DNA of 34,452 nt from Betaproteobacteria bacterium. GTDB taxonomy: Bacteria > Pseudomonadota > Gammaproteobacteria > Burkholderiales > CAIKXV01. The stretch covers positions 1 through 34,452 of the forward strand of contig JAJTHE010000078.1 of assembly GCA_021298815.1 (NCBI GenBank), read 5' to 3'. Of this stretch, positions 24,735 through 34,001 are shown piece by piece. The notes below the pieces were generated by a model. That model ran no database searches and was not told the DNA's origin. It worked only from the letters and a program-made list of their open reading frames with translations. How positions within the stretch are numbered: position 1 is the first letter of the stretch; each line of letters opens with the position of its first letter. The position numbers and the translations under genes are program-made.

Positions 24735-25475
24735 ATGGAAGGCCTGAGCACGTTCCAGCTCGCGTGGGCTGCGCTGATCTTCACCGCCGGCTTTGCGATC
24801 CGCAACCTCGCGGGCTTCGGCGCCATCCTGATCCCGGCGCTGGCGCTGTTCCTGCCGCTGACCCTGGTGGTGCCGGTGGTCACGCTGATCGCGGTGCTGT
24901 CGTCGATCGGCATCGCGGTGCGCCACCGCGACCGGATCGCCTGGCGCGACCTGCGGCCGCTGCTCCCCTGGAGCCTGGTCGGGGTGGCGGTCGGCCTGTA
25001 CCTGTTCGACCGCCTCGGCGACGACACGCTGGTGACCGCGCTCGGCGTGTTCGTGGCCGGCTTCGGCCTGTGGTCACTGTTCAAGGGCGACCGGCCATCG
25101 ACCGGTCCGCGGCTGCCGCGCTGGCTGGTGGTGCCACCGCTGGCTACCTTCGCCGCGATCGTCGGCACCACCTTCGGCGGGCTCGCCGGGCCGGTGTACG
25201 GGGTCTACCTGGAATGGCTGAAGCTGGACAAGCATGCGTTCCGGGCGTCGATGTCCGCGGTGCTGGTGGTGCTGGGCAGCCTGCGCGGGCTGGGCTACCT
25301 GTCCCTCGGCCATTTCGATCGCGGCACGCTCACGCTCGCCGCGCTCGCCCTGCCCTGCGCGCTGCTCGGACTGGGCATCGGCGCGCGCATGCATGCCCAA
25401 GCGACGCCGTCGGGCTTCCGCCGGATCGTCGCCATCCTGCTCGTCGTCTCGGGCGGTGCGCTACTGCTGCGCTGA
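24735..25475 (+). CDS. TauE/SafE family (sulfite exporter-like) membrane protein
   Basis: 246 residues, seven to eight hydrophobic helices, begins four bases after the spoT stop. The N-terminal repeat F-A-I-R-N-L-A-G-F-G-A-I-L-I-P-A-L-A and the second-half G-T-T-F-G-G-L-A-G-P-V-Y-G-V-Y-L fit the two-fold pattern of TauE/SafE carriers. Members export sulfite, sulfoacetate or other small anions, or take part in sulfur uptake. No ribosome site is evident, so translation may depend on coupling to spoT. Substrate unknown. Confidence 0.82.
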   Translation: MEGLSTFQLAWAALIFTAGFAIRNLAGFGAILIPALALFLPLTLVVPVVTLIAVLSSIGIAVRHRDRIAWRDLRPLLPWSLVGVAVGLYLFDRLGDDTLVTALGVFVAGFGLWSLFKGDRPSTGPRLPRWLVVPPLATFAAIVGTTFGGLAGPVYGVYLEWLKLDKHAFRASMSAVLVVLGSLRGLGYLSLGHFDRGTLTLAALALPCALLGLGIGARMHAQATPSGFRRIVAILLVVSGGALLLR

Positions 25476-25486
25476 GCCAGCGCGGC

Positions 25487-25514
25487 GTACGGTCGCTGCA
25501 GTACGGTCGCTGCA
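25487..25514. repeat. Perfect 14-bp tandem duplication
   Basis: GTACGGTCGCTGCA occurs twice in a row (25487-25500, 25501-25514), then a partial third copy (CTACGGTCA). It fills the gap between the convergent TauE/SafE and outer-membrane protein genes. No function is apparent; slippage is the simplest origin. Confidence 0.8.
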
Positions 25515-25521
25515 GCTACGG

Positions 25522-26244
25522 TCAGAACAGGTACATCAGCGACATCGACCACAGGCCGGCGCGCGCGCGACCGGTCGGCAGCGGCGAATCGCCCACTTCG
25601 TTGTAGACCTCGTACTCGGCGCGCAGCGCAAGGCCGCGCGGCAGCTGGTACTGCAGGCCCGCGCCGATCACCGGGCTGATCTTCCATTCGCGCTCGGACA
25701 GCTCGCCTCGCGCCATCACGACCGGGAAGCTGCTGCTGTTCTCGCGCACCCGGGTATAGCCGAAGCCCACCTTGCCGAAGGCGGAAAAGCCGGTGTTGCC
25801 GAGCGCGAACGTGCCGACGCCGGTGAGCTTGAGCGCGTCGACCTTGTAGTCTAGCTTCGCGCCGCCCCCGACATTGGTGAAGTTGACGGCATTGCGGCCG
25901 AGGTTGTCGTAGCCCCCTTCGATCGCGAGCCAGGGCAGCACGCGATAGCCCGCGAAGAACTTGAACGCGGTGTTGTTCTCGTCGAAGGCGACACTGGTGC
26001 CTGCCGGGCCGATGTTGAAGTCGCCGGTCTTGAAGCCCAGGCGCGACTGCCCCATCCCGAAGCCGGTGTACCAGCCGGTCGCCGACGGGGATTGCGCCAT
26101 CGCGGGCATCGCCACCAGCAGTGCTGCGGCGGCGAGCGCGCCACGCGCTGCACGGAGGCCAAAGCCGGCAACGCCGCCGGCATCGACCGGGGCCACCGCG
26201 GGGGTGGTCATGGCGTCGAGGTCTGGTGCATTTCCGTTGGTCAT
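25522..26244 (-). CDS. Outer-membrane beta-barrel protein (OmpA/opacity-like)
   Basis: 240 residues. A long leader ends in a signal peptide (A-L-A-A-A-A-L-L-V-A-M-P-A-M-A-Q, about 36-51), after which come alternating amphipathic strands rich in Gly and aromatics: G-W-Y-T-G-F-G-M-G, F-K-F-F-A-G-Y-R-V-L-P-W-L-A-I-E-G-G-Y, F-S-A-F-G-K-V-G-F-G-Y, G-A-G-L-Q-Y. It ends in Y-L-F, the terminal Phe recognised by the BAM complex. An eight-stranded barrel is likely. The ATG at 26244 was kept, but the internal ATG 11 codons later would give a more usual signal length. A good promoter sits 34 bp upstream. Confidence 0.85.
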   Translation of the reverse strand: MTNGNAPDLDAMTTPAVAPVDAGGVAGFGLRAARGALAAAALLVAMPAMAQSPSATGWYTGFGMGQSRLGFKTGDFNIGPAGTSVAFDENNTAFKFFAGYRVLPWLAIEGGYDNLGRNAVNFTNVGGGAKLDYKVDALKLTGVGTFALGNTGFSAFGKVGFGYTRVRENSSSFPVVMARGELSEREWKISPVIGAGLQYQLPRGLALRAEYEVYNEVGDSPLPTGRARAGLWSMSLMYLF

Positions 26245-26277
26245 GGCGAAATCCCCGTTTCTTCAGTGACTCGGCAG

Positions 26278-26306
26278 ATGATACCAACCAGCGCCCCGGA
26301 ACCCAA
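26278..26306 (-). promoter_or_regulatory. Sigma-70-like promoter with extended -10 for the barrel gene
   Basis: On the minus strand TTGGGT (26306-26301) and TATCAT (26283-26278) are spaced by 17 bp, and TG precedes the -10 hexamer by one base (extended -10). The start codon at 26244 lies 34 bp downstream. Confidence 0.5.
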
Positions 26307-26604
26307 GCGAATCGGGGTTGCGGAGGGCCCGGCCGAAGGCAGGTTGTGCACTCCGCGACACGGTTCCGGAAGGCCGGCTCAAGTCGCGGCTGCGCGGGCC
26401 GATACGGTACGCATCCCCCTGTTCCGTCGACACCCGGTTGCGCCGCTGCGCCGGCCCGTACCGGCGCACCCTGTTCGCCAGCCCGAACGAGGGCCCGGTA
26501 TGCTGGCGCACGCGGGACCAGATACAGTTCACGGCGAAATCCGGACGCGTCATCACGATCACCCACGGACCCAACACGATCACTTGGTCGACGAGCCCCT
26601 CGCA
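26307..26604. other. Gap without a convincing gene
   Basis: About 300 bp between the barrel promoter and the unknown membrane protein. A 96-residue open frame on the plus strand (26318-26608) exists, but it lacks a ribosome site and resembles no family I know. No tRNA, clear terminator or repeat was found. It probably holds the promoter and leader of the downstream gene. Confidence 0.4.
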
Positions 26605-28143
<1,539 letters not shown>

Positions 28144-28239
28144 GCCGGTTGCGGCACGCGACCCTGCGAGGCACACTGCGCGGGCTTCGCGACATGCTGC
28201 CATCCAGGCGCAGCCGATGCCGCAACAGGAGGAGCACCC

Positions 28240-29274
28240 GTGACCCATCGATCGTCCGCCGGCATGGCACGTGCCGGCGCCCTGCCCGCCGTCGCCCTGT
28301 CGATCGCGGCCCTTGCATCCCTCACGGCCCTTGCCGGCGACGCCGGCGCAGCCGATGCAGCCGCGGCCGAAACACAGGCCTATCCGTCGCGCCCGGTGCG
28401 ACTGATCGCGGCAGCCTCGCCCGGTGGCGGCATCGACCTCCTCGGCCGCCTGCTCGCGCAGCGCCTGTCCGAGTCCTGGAAACAGCAGGTGGTCGTCGAC
28501 AACCGCGCCGGCAGTGGCGGCCTGATCGCCACCGAACTGGTCGTGCGCGCGAACCCGGATGGCCATACGCTGCTTATGCAGAGCGTCGGCGTGTCGTATG
28601 TCGGCACGCTCAACCGCAACGCCCCGTTCGACGTGCTGCGCGACCTCGCACCGGTGGCGCTGGTGGCGAGCCAGCCCTCGCTGCTGGTCGTGCATCCGTC
28701 GGTGCAGGCGGCGAAGCTCGGCGAACTGATCGCGCTGGCTAAGGCGAAGCCGGGCCTGGTCACCTTCGGCTCCGGCGGCGCCGGCGGTGCCTCGCACATG
28801 GGTACCGAACTGCTCGCGAACGCCACCGGGATGAAGATGGTGCACGTGCCGTACAAGGGCACCGGGCCGTCGATGGCCGCGCTGCTGTCGGGCGAGGTGA
28901 ACGTGGCGCTGATCGGCATCTCGACCGTCCTGCCGCATGTTCGCAGCGGCAAGGCGCGCGGGCTGGGCGTGAGCAGTGCCACGCGTTCGTCGCTGGCGCA
29001 GGACATCCCGACCATCGCCGAAGCGGGCGTGCCCGGCTACGAGTTCTCCGGCTGGTACGGCGTGCTCGCGCCGGCCAAGACGCCCAGGCCGATCCAGGAA
29101 CGCATCAACGCGGGGGTGAACGCCGCGATCCGGCATCCGGAGATGCTGCAGCAGTTCGGCGGCAACGGCTTCGAGCCGCTCGGCGGCAGCATCGACGCGT
29201 TCCGCAAGTACTTCGCGGCGGAAGTGGCGAAGTGGAAGCGGGTCATCGCCGAGGCGGGCATCGGCAACCTCTGA
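28240..29274 (+). CDS. TctC/Bug family periplasmic solute-binding protein
   Basis: 344 residues. An N-terminal signal peptide (to about residue 38, ending A-G-A-A-D-A) is followed by the typical opening Y-P-S-R-P-V-R-L-I-A-A-A-S-P-G-G-G-I-D. Further landmarks are V-V-V-D-N-R-A-G-S-G-G-L-I-A-T, V-P-Y-K-G-T-G-P-S-M-A-A-L-L-S-G and D-I-P-T-I-A-E-A-G-V-P-G-Y-E. These receptors bind carboxylates or other small organic molecules; Burkholderiales carry very many, most without transporter genes alongside, as here (no TctA or TctB nearby). The start is a GTG at 28240 with a strong AGGAGGAG upstream. Ligand unknown. Confidence 0.92.
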   Translation: MTHRSSAGMARAGALPAVALSIAALASLTALAGDAGAADAAAAETQAYPSRPVRLIAAASPGGGIDLLGRLLAQRLSESWKQQVVVDNRAGSGGLIATELVVRANPDGHTLLMQSVGVSYVGTLNRNAPFDVLRDLAPVALVASQPSLLVVHPSVQAAKLGELIALAKAKPGLVTFGSGGAGGASHMGTELLANATGMKMVHVPYKGTGPSMAALLSGEVNVALIGISTVLPHVRSGKARGLGVSSATRSSLAQDIPTIAEAGVPGYEFSGWYGVLAPAKTPRPIQERINAGVNAAIRHPEMLQQFGGNGFEPLGGSIDAFRKYFAAEVAKWKRVIAEAGIGNL

Positions 29275-29292
29275 CGGCGTTGGCGAGCCGGG

Positions 29293-30345
29293 TCAGCCCT
29301 GGCCGCCCGGCTCGACCAGGCCCAGGTTCTCGATCGACGACCCGAGCTCGCCGCGTTCGATCCGGTGCACGATGTCGCACACCGCGCGGTTTGCGGGCGT
29401 CGGCACGCCGGCCTGGCGGCCGAGTTCCACCACCAGCCCGTTGATGTGGTCGGTCTCGGTGCGGCGCTTCTTCATCAGGTCCTGCAGCGCCGTGTTGCGC
29501 GAGGTCTTGCCGATGTGGCCGGCCAGCGTGGCCACCAGCTTGTCGGCGATGGCGCCCGGCGTGTTGCCGGCCTGCGCGCCGAACTCGGCCTCGGTCAGCC
29601 CGAAGATGGGCTGCAGCCGGTAGCCGTGCGCCGCGCCGACGGCGATCGTCTCGCAGCCGATGCGGCGGAGCAGTCCGGCGATCTGCGGGTCGCGGATGGC
29701 GTCGTACGATTGCACGCCCAGCATCGCGAACGGCGACAGGATCATGGCGTTGGTGACCAGCTTGGTCCACTTCGCATCGCCGATGCGCGCGGTGGTGGTC
29801 ACCTGCCCACAGCAGGACAGCAACCCGCGCAGCATCTCGAGCCTGGGCGTCATCCGGCCGTCCAGTTCGCCGAGCGCGAACCAGGTGCGTTCGCGAGGCG
29901 TCTTGCGCAGGGTCTCGCCCGGCACGAACAGCTCGGCCGCGAGTTCGATGCAGGCCCCGACGGTACGTTCGCGCCCGACCACCGAGGCGATCGCCTCGTC
30001 GTTCATGCCGTTCATCAGGCCGACCACGACCGCGTCGGGCGCGAGGTGCGGCCGCACGAAGTCGGCCATCCATCGCGCATCCTGCGACTTCATGATGATC
30101 AGCGCGACGTCGCAGGTCTCGTAGCTGCGCCGATGGCTGGCGAAGTCGCACAGGTGCACCGCCTCGAGCGGCGGCGCACTTTCCTCGCCGTCGGGCAGGG
30201 TGATCTTCAGTCCGGTGCTGCGCAGCGCCTCGATCTGCGCCGGCCACGGGTCGACCACGATCGGTGCATGTCCTGCCCGGGCGAGGTCGGTCGCGATGTT
30301 GCAGCCGATGGCGCCTGCGCCGAGCACGACGATGTTCCGGGGCAT
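29293..30345 (-). CDS. Ketopantoate reductase-like (ApbA/PanE family) dehydrogenase
   Basis: 350 residues. The dinucleotide-binding motif G-A-G-A-I-G (9-14) is at the N-terminus of a Rossmann domain; the C-terminal helical domain has K-W-T-K-L-V-T-N-A-M-I, with the Lys typical of the family catalytic residue, and T-D-H-I-N-G near the end. True PanE reduces 2-dehydropantoate in pantothenate synthesis. This protein is longer than PanE (about 300) and belongs to the broad group of paralogues acting on other 2-oxo or 3-hydroxy acids, so the exact substrate is open. It ends 18 bp after the convergent TctC/Bug receptor. A 7-bp inverted repeat lies just upstream of the start. Confidence 0.85.
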   Translation of the reverse strand: MPRNIVVLGAGAIGCNIATDLARAGHAPIVVDPWPAQIEALRSTGLKITLPDGEESAPPLEAVHLCDFASHRRSYETCDVALIIMKSQDARWMADFVRPHLAPDAVVVGLMNGMNDEAIASVVGRERTVGACIELAAELFVPGETLRKTPRERTWFALGELDGRMTPRLEMLRGLLSCCGQVTTTARIGDAKWTKLVTNAMILSPFAMLGVQSYDAIRDPQIAGLLRRIGCETIAVGAAHGYRLQPIFGLTEAEFGAQAGNTPGAIADKLVATLAGHIGKTSRNTALQDLMKKRRTETDHINGLVVELGRQAGVPTPANRAVCDIVHRIERGELGSSIENLGLVEPGGQG

Positions 30346-30366
30346 TCAAGCGGGCCGTTTCGTTAC

Positions 30367-30385
30367 CGATACAGACAGTGTATCG
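30367..30385. promoter_or_regulatory. Operator-like inverted repeat CGATACA-N5-TGTATCG
   Basis: Arms of 7 bp (30367-30373, 30379-30385) are exact reverse complements with a 5-bp spacer. The site is 22 bp upstream of the ketopantoate reductase-like gene and about 90 bp from the divergent secreted-protein gene. This geometry fits a dimeric regulator; which one is unknown. Confidence 0.45.
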
Positions 30386-30472
30386 CAACGGACACGGGCG
30401 CGATGCGGCGGCCAGGAAGGCTGCGCAATGCCGGGAATCCCGGCCGTCCGGGCCATCACGGAAGGGAAAGAC

Positions 30473-31132
30473 ATGGGCAGCAAGGCATCCGCATTCACGG
30501 CCGTACTGGTTTCGACGCTCGCTGCATCGGCAGTGGCGGCCGACTATCCCGCGTCGCTTCGCGGCCGCTACGCGTACTCCGGCGGCGACTGCAAGTCACC
30601 GGCACTGGTGATCGAGCAATCGCGTCGATTCAACGATGTCGATGCCACGTGCACGCTGCGGGCCACCCCCGGCACGAGTGCCGCAAGGTTCGTCGCCGAG
30701 GAGCGGTGCAATCGCGAGGGCCGCGAGTGGACGCAGAAGACCGTGTTCGAACTGGACAAGGGAACGCTGAAGCTGACCGAGGGCCGGGACCAGGCGCAGT
30801 ACCGGGCCTGCAACCCTGTCGCCGCGGGCGCAGCCGCAGCCGCGACCCCGGCAACGGTAACGGCAGCGGCAGCAGCAGCAGCAGGGACGGCACCCGCCAG
30901 GGCGGTGAACTGCAAGGTGTCTCCGGGCCAGGCGGGCGTGACCACGTTCCTGGACGGCGCGCTCACGCGGCCGGGCAACGCCATCCGCGACTTCGACGGC
31001 TACACGTTCCGCGTCACCGGAAGAATCCAGGTGAAGAAGGCCGAAGTGCTCGTCGGGCAACTGGTCCGCGCGGATGGCAGCATCTCGGAACCGAAGTCCT
31101 GGGCGATGGCCGACGAGTGGGACTGTCGCTGA
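30473..31132 (+). CDS. Secreted protein of unknown function, two modules joined by an Ala-rich linker
   Basis: 219 residues, not recognised. A signal peptide (M-G-S-K-A-S-A-F-T-A-V-L, ending A-S-A-V-A-A at residue 23) precedes a first module (about 24-120) with four Cys and a beta-rich look (L-R-G-R-Y-A-Y-S-G-G-D-C, T-V-F-E-L-D-K-G-T-L-K-L). An Ala/Thr/Pro linker (about 121-145), encoded by a run of GCA/GCG codons, connects to a second module (146-219) beginning V-N-C-K-V-S-P-G and ending D-E-W-D-C-R. The paired terminal Cys residues suggest a disulfide. Likely periplasmic. AAGGGA upstream supports the ATG at 30473. Confidence 0.7.
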   Translation: MGSKASAFTAVLVSTLAASAVAADYPASLRGRYAYSGGDCKSPALVIEQSRRFNDVDATCTLRATPGTSAARFVAEERCNREGREWTQKTVFELDKGTLKLTEGRDQAQYRACNPVAAGAAAAATPATVTAAAAAAAGTAPARAVNCKVSPGQAGVTTFLDGALTRPGNAIRDFDGYTFRVTGRIQVKKAEVLVGQLVRADGSISEPKSWAMADEWDCR

Positions 31133-31249
31133 CGTCGGCTGCTGACGTCTGTCGCTGGCGCGTCGGCGGTTCGCGATCGTGGCTCGTCGCCACGTCCTGC
31201 ATCGTCGATGGGGGCCACCATTGCGCCCCGGCGATGCAACCCCGTTCGA

Positions 31250-31325
31250 TGGTAGGCCGTGGCAGATTCGAACTGCCGACCAACGGATTAAAAGTCCGCT
31301 GCTCTACCGGCTGAGCTAACGGCCC
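31250..31325 (-). tRNA. tRNA-Lys (anticodon UUU)
   Basis: A 76-nt cloverleaf on the minus strand including an encoded CCA. The acceptor stem GGGCCGU pairs with ACGGCCU, D-arm AGCUCAGCCGGUAGAGC, anticodon loop CUUUUAA with anticodon UUU, and T-arm with GUUCGAAUC. The discriminator base is A. A consensus promoter lies just upstream. tRNA-Lys next to queC is a recurring arrangement in proteobacteria; here a YeeE-type transporter gene sits between them. Confidence 0.96.
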
Positions 31326-31342
31326 CCTGAACGAAGCCCGCG

Positions 31343-31370
31343 ATTATAACGGCTCCGCGAGAAGACGCAA
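31343..31370 (-). promoter_or_regulatory. Promoter of tRNA-Lys
   Basis: On the minus strand TTGCGT (31370-31365) and a perfect TATAAT (31348-31343) are separated by 16 bp. The tRNA 5' end at 31325 lies about 18 bp beyond the -10, leaving a short leader. The -35 lies right after the YeeE stop codon. Confidence 0.7.
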
Positions 31371-31372
31371 GG

Positions 31373-32494
31373 TCAGTCCTCGCGCATCATCCGCCAGTAC
31401 TGGTATTTCATGGTCGCGGCGCAGCCGGCGACGATCGAGGCGAAGGTGATGAAGGACCCGAGCGCGAGCGTGGACAGTCCGGTGATGCCCTGCCCGATCG
31501 TGCATCCGAGCGCGGCGACCCCGCCGACCCCCATCAGCACGCCGCCCAGCATATGGTTTCGCATGTCCGCCGGCGAGGTGAACGACTCCCAGCGGAAGGT
31601 GCCCGTGGCCTTCGCCATCGCGAACGCGCCGGCCACCATGCCGACCACCGCCGCGATGCCGAAGGTGATGCGCAGCGAGCGGTCGGTCCACATGGTCAGC
31701 AGTTCGAGCGTGTAGGCCACCGGTGCGACGAAGCTGAACGACTCGGCGGCGCGCGAATTGGTCGCGTAGAAAGTGAGTTCGAGCGTGTCGGGGTTTTCGC
31801 GGTAGCCGAGGTTCGCGGTCACGAACCAGCCGGCGGCGACGACCAGTCCGACCACCAGCCCGCCGAGCATGCCCTCGCGGTTGCCACGGAAGTCGCGGCT
31901 GCCGAACACGAAGGCGCAGATCGCGGCCGCGAGCGCGGCGGCGCAGGCGAGCGCGAGCCCCGGCGAAGCGCGTGCGCCGGACAGCAGCGTCGGCAGGTCC
32001 TGCCCGGGGATCGACCACCGCTCGAAGTTCACCGCGACCGGCTGCAGCCAGTCGACCCGCCACTGCCCGAACAGCCCGCGCAGCGTCATCCACGCCGACA
32101 GGCCGAGGAACACCGCCACCACGACCGACTTCAGGTTGCCCGCCCCGATGCGGATCAGCGTCTTGCTGCCGCAGCCGGAGCCGAGCGTCATGCCGATGCC
32201 GAACAGCAGCCCGCCGACGACATGCGAGAGCCACATCAGATTCGGCGCCACGTAGATCGACTTGCCCAGGTCGATAAGCCCGGCCGCCTGCAGGCCGTTG
32301 GCCGCGAGCATCGCCACCGCGATCGCCAGCAGCCACATGCGCATGCGCGACAGGTCGCCGATGTTGATCCAGTCGGACACCGCACCCAGCGTGCAGAAAT
32401 GCGTACGCTGCGCGACGGCACCGAACACGAAGGCGAGCAGGAAGCCGAGCGAGGCGACAAGCGTTCCGGTGTAGGGCGTGGCTTCGAGGTTCAT
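31373..32494 (-). CDS. YeeE/YedE family (thiosulfate/sulfur transporter-like) membrane protein
   Basis: 373 residues, about nine to ten helices in two similar halves. The conserved cysteines of the YeeE/TsuA fold are present: Cys34 (T-H-F-C-T-L-G), Cys108 (G-S-G-C-G-S-K) and Cys331 (L-G-C-T-I-G-Q-G). In studied members these line a path for thiosulfate or sulfur-containing ions. Here no TusA-like (YeeD) partner gene is adjacent. The gene lies between queC and tRNA-Lys on the same strand, an unusual place for it. No strong ribosome site is seen before the ATG at 32494. Substrate inferred from family only. Confidence 0.88.
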   Translation of the reverse strand: MNLEATPYTGTLVASLGFLLAFVFGAVAQRTHFCTLGAVSDWINIGDLSRMRMWLLAIAVAMLAANGLQAAGLIDLGKSIYVAPNLMWLSHVVGGLLFGIGMTLGSGCGSKTLIRIGAGNLKSVVVAVFLGLSAWMTLRGLFGQWRVDWLQPVAVNFERWSIPGQDLPTLLSGARASPGLALACAAALAAAICAFVFGSRDFRGNREGMLGGLVVGLVVAAGWFVTANLGYRENPDTLELTFYATNSRAAESFSFVAPVAYTLELLTMWTDRSLRITFGIAAVVGMVAGAFAMAKATGTFRWESFTSPADMRNHMLGGVLMGVGGVAALGCTIGQGITGLSTLALGSFITFASIVAGCAATMKYQYWRMMRED

Positions 32495-32566
32495 GTCGCA
32501 AGGATCGGACGCGGCGGCGCGGAAATCAAGGGCTGCGAAACGCGTCGGCGGCCCGGCGCGCCCGCA

Positions 32567-33289
32567 TCAGCCCTGGTAGCACGTGGGATCGGCGACGCCC
32601 GCCCGGGCGAAGCCGTCGCGACGCAGCCGGCAGGCGTCACAGCGGCCACAGGCAAGCCCGTCGTCGGTCGCCTGGTAGCAGGATACGGTCTGCGCGTAGT
32701 CGACGCCGAGCGAGGCGCCGAGCCGGATGATCTGCGCCTTGTCCATGTCGATGATCGGCGCCCGCACGTGCAGGCGCCGGCCCTCGACGCCCGCGCGCGT
32801 GGCCAGGTTGACCATCGCCTCGAACGCGGCAACGTAGGCCGGCCGGCAGTCCGGGTAGCCGGAATAGTCGATGGCGTTCACGCCGATGAAGATCTCGCTG
32901 GCGCCGAGCACCTCCGCCCAGCCCAGTGCGAGCGACAGCATCAGGGTGTTGCGCGCCGGCACGTAGGTGACCGGAATGCCCGGCTTCAAGCCGTCCACCG
33001 GCACGTCGATCGCGGCGTCGGTCAGTGCCGAACCGCCGAACTGTCCCGCGTCGACCCGCACCACGCGGTGCGCCGCCACCCCGATCGACGCCGCGACGCG
33101 TGCCGCCGCATCCAGCTCGGCACGGTGGCGCTGGCCGTAGTCGATCGACAGCGCATGCGCGGCGAAGCCGCCCGCCCTGACCACCGCCAGCACGGTGGCT
33201 GAATCGAGCCCGCCCGACAGCAGCACGACCGCCGGCTTCTGCGCGAACAGTGGCTGGGGCGTTGGGCCTGCGCCTGCATCATCGACCAT
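32567..33289 (-). CDS. queC: 7-cyano-7-deazaguanine synthase
   Basis: 240 residues. The ATP-pyrophosphatase P-loop S-G-G-L-D-S is at residues 25-30, and the zinc site is formed by Cys204, Cys214, Cys217 and Cys220 (T-V-S-C-Y, then C-G-R-C-D-A-C). Also I-D-Y-G-Q-R-H (49-55) and V-P-A-R-N-T (110-115). It converts carboxy-deazaguanine to preQ0, the late precursor step for queuosine. The start codon lies three bases after the queE stop, so queE and queC are one unit. queD and folE are not in the window. Confidence 0.96.
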   Translation of the reverse strand: MVDDAGAGPTPQPLFAQKPAVVLLSGGLDSATVLAVVRAGGFAAHALSIDYGQRHRAELDAAARVAASIGVAAHRVVRVDAGQFGGSALTDAAIDVPVDGLKPGIPVTYVPARNTLMLSLALGWAEVLGASEIFIGVNAIDYSGYPDCRPAYVAAFEAMVNLATRAGVEGRRLHVRAPIIDMDKAQIIRLGASLGVDYAQTVSCYQATDDGLACGRCDACRLRRDGFARAGVADPTCYQG

Positions 33290-33292
33290 CGG

Positions 33293-33997
33293 TCATCGTC
33301 CCTGCGCCTCGCCCCAGAGTTGCTTGTGCAGTTGCACCTGCATGCGTACCGGCAGGCGGTCGCGCAGGATCCATTCCGCCAGCCGGGCCGCCGGAAGCTG
33401 GTGGAACGACGGCGAGAACAGCACCGGGCAGCGCGCGGCGATCGCGTGCGTCTCGAGCATCGATTTCGCCCAGCCGTAGTCTGCCTCGTCGCACAGCACG
33501 AACTTCACCTCGTCGTGGTCGTCCAGTTGCGCGAGGTTCTCCCAGAGGTTGCGCGCCTGCTCGCCGGAACCGGGGGTCTTCAGGTCGAGGATGGTCGACA
33601 CCCGGGAATCCACGCCCGAGATGTCGAGCGCGCCGCTGGTCTCCAGCGACACCGACAGACCGCGGTCGCACAGCGCGCGCAGCAGGGCGAGGCAGGCGCG
33701 CTGGGCGAGCGGTTCGCCGCCGGTGACCGTGACATAGCGTGCGCCGTGGGACTCGACCGCGGCCAGCACCGCGTCGAGATCCATCATCCGGCCGCCATGG
33801 AACGCGTACTCGGTATCGCAGTAGCCGCAGCGCAGCGGGCAACCGGTGAGCCGCACGAACACCGTCGGCAGGCCCACCCGGCTCGTCTCGCCCTGCAACG
33901 AGAAGAAGACCTCGGTGATGCGCAGCCGGACCGGCCCGGCAGCCGGTCCCGTCGGGCCCGGTCCGATCCCCGCCGGACTCGTCGCCTCCGCACTCAT
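33293..33997 (-). CDS. queE: 7-carboxy-7-deazaguanine synthase (radical SAM)
   Basis: 234 residues. The cluster motif Cys53-X3-Cys57-X2-Cys60 (G-C-P-L-R-C-G-Y-C-D-T) marks radical SAM chemistry; F-F-S-L-Q-G-E-T just before it and V-T-V-T-G-G-E-P-L after it are typical of QueE. It rearranges carboxy-tetrahydropterin into carboxy-deazaguanine. The first 20 residues are a Gly/Pro-rich, poorly conserved leader, and a later start is possible. It follows cpoB by four bases and overlaps functionally with queC downstream. Confidence 0.95.
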   Translation of the reverse strand: MSAEATSPAGIGPGPTGPAAGPVRLRITEVFFSLQGETSRVGLPTVFVRLTGCPLRCGYCDTEYAFHGGRMMDLDAVLAAVESHGARYVTVTGGEPLAQRACLALLRALCDRGLSVSLETSGALDISGVDSRVSTILDLKTPGSGEQARNLWENLAQLDDHDEVKFVLCDEADYGWAKSMLETHAIAARCPVLFSPSFHQLPAARLAEWILRDRLPVRMQVQLHKQLWGEAQGR

Positions 33998-34001
33998 CGC
34001 G

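Noticed and set aside
30826..30900. GCA/GCG-rich run as a microsatellite of its own
   Set aside because: It lies in frame within the secreted protein and simply encodes an Ala-rich linker.
31250..31325. tRNA-Lys as an attachment site of an integrated element
   Set aside because: No integrase and no duplicated tRNA 3' end were found nearby; adjacent genes are ordinary chromosomal genes.
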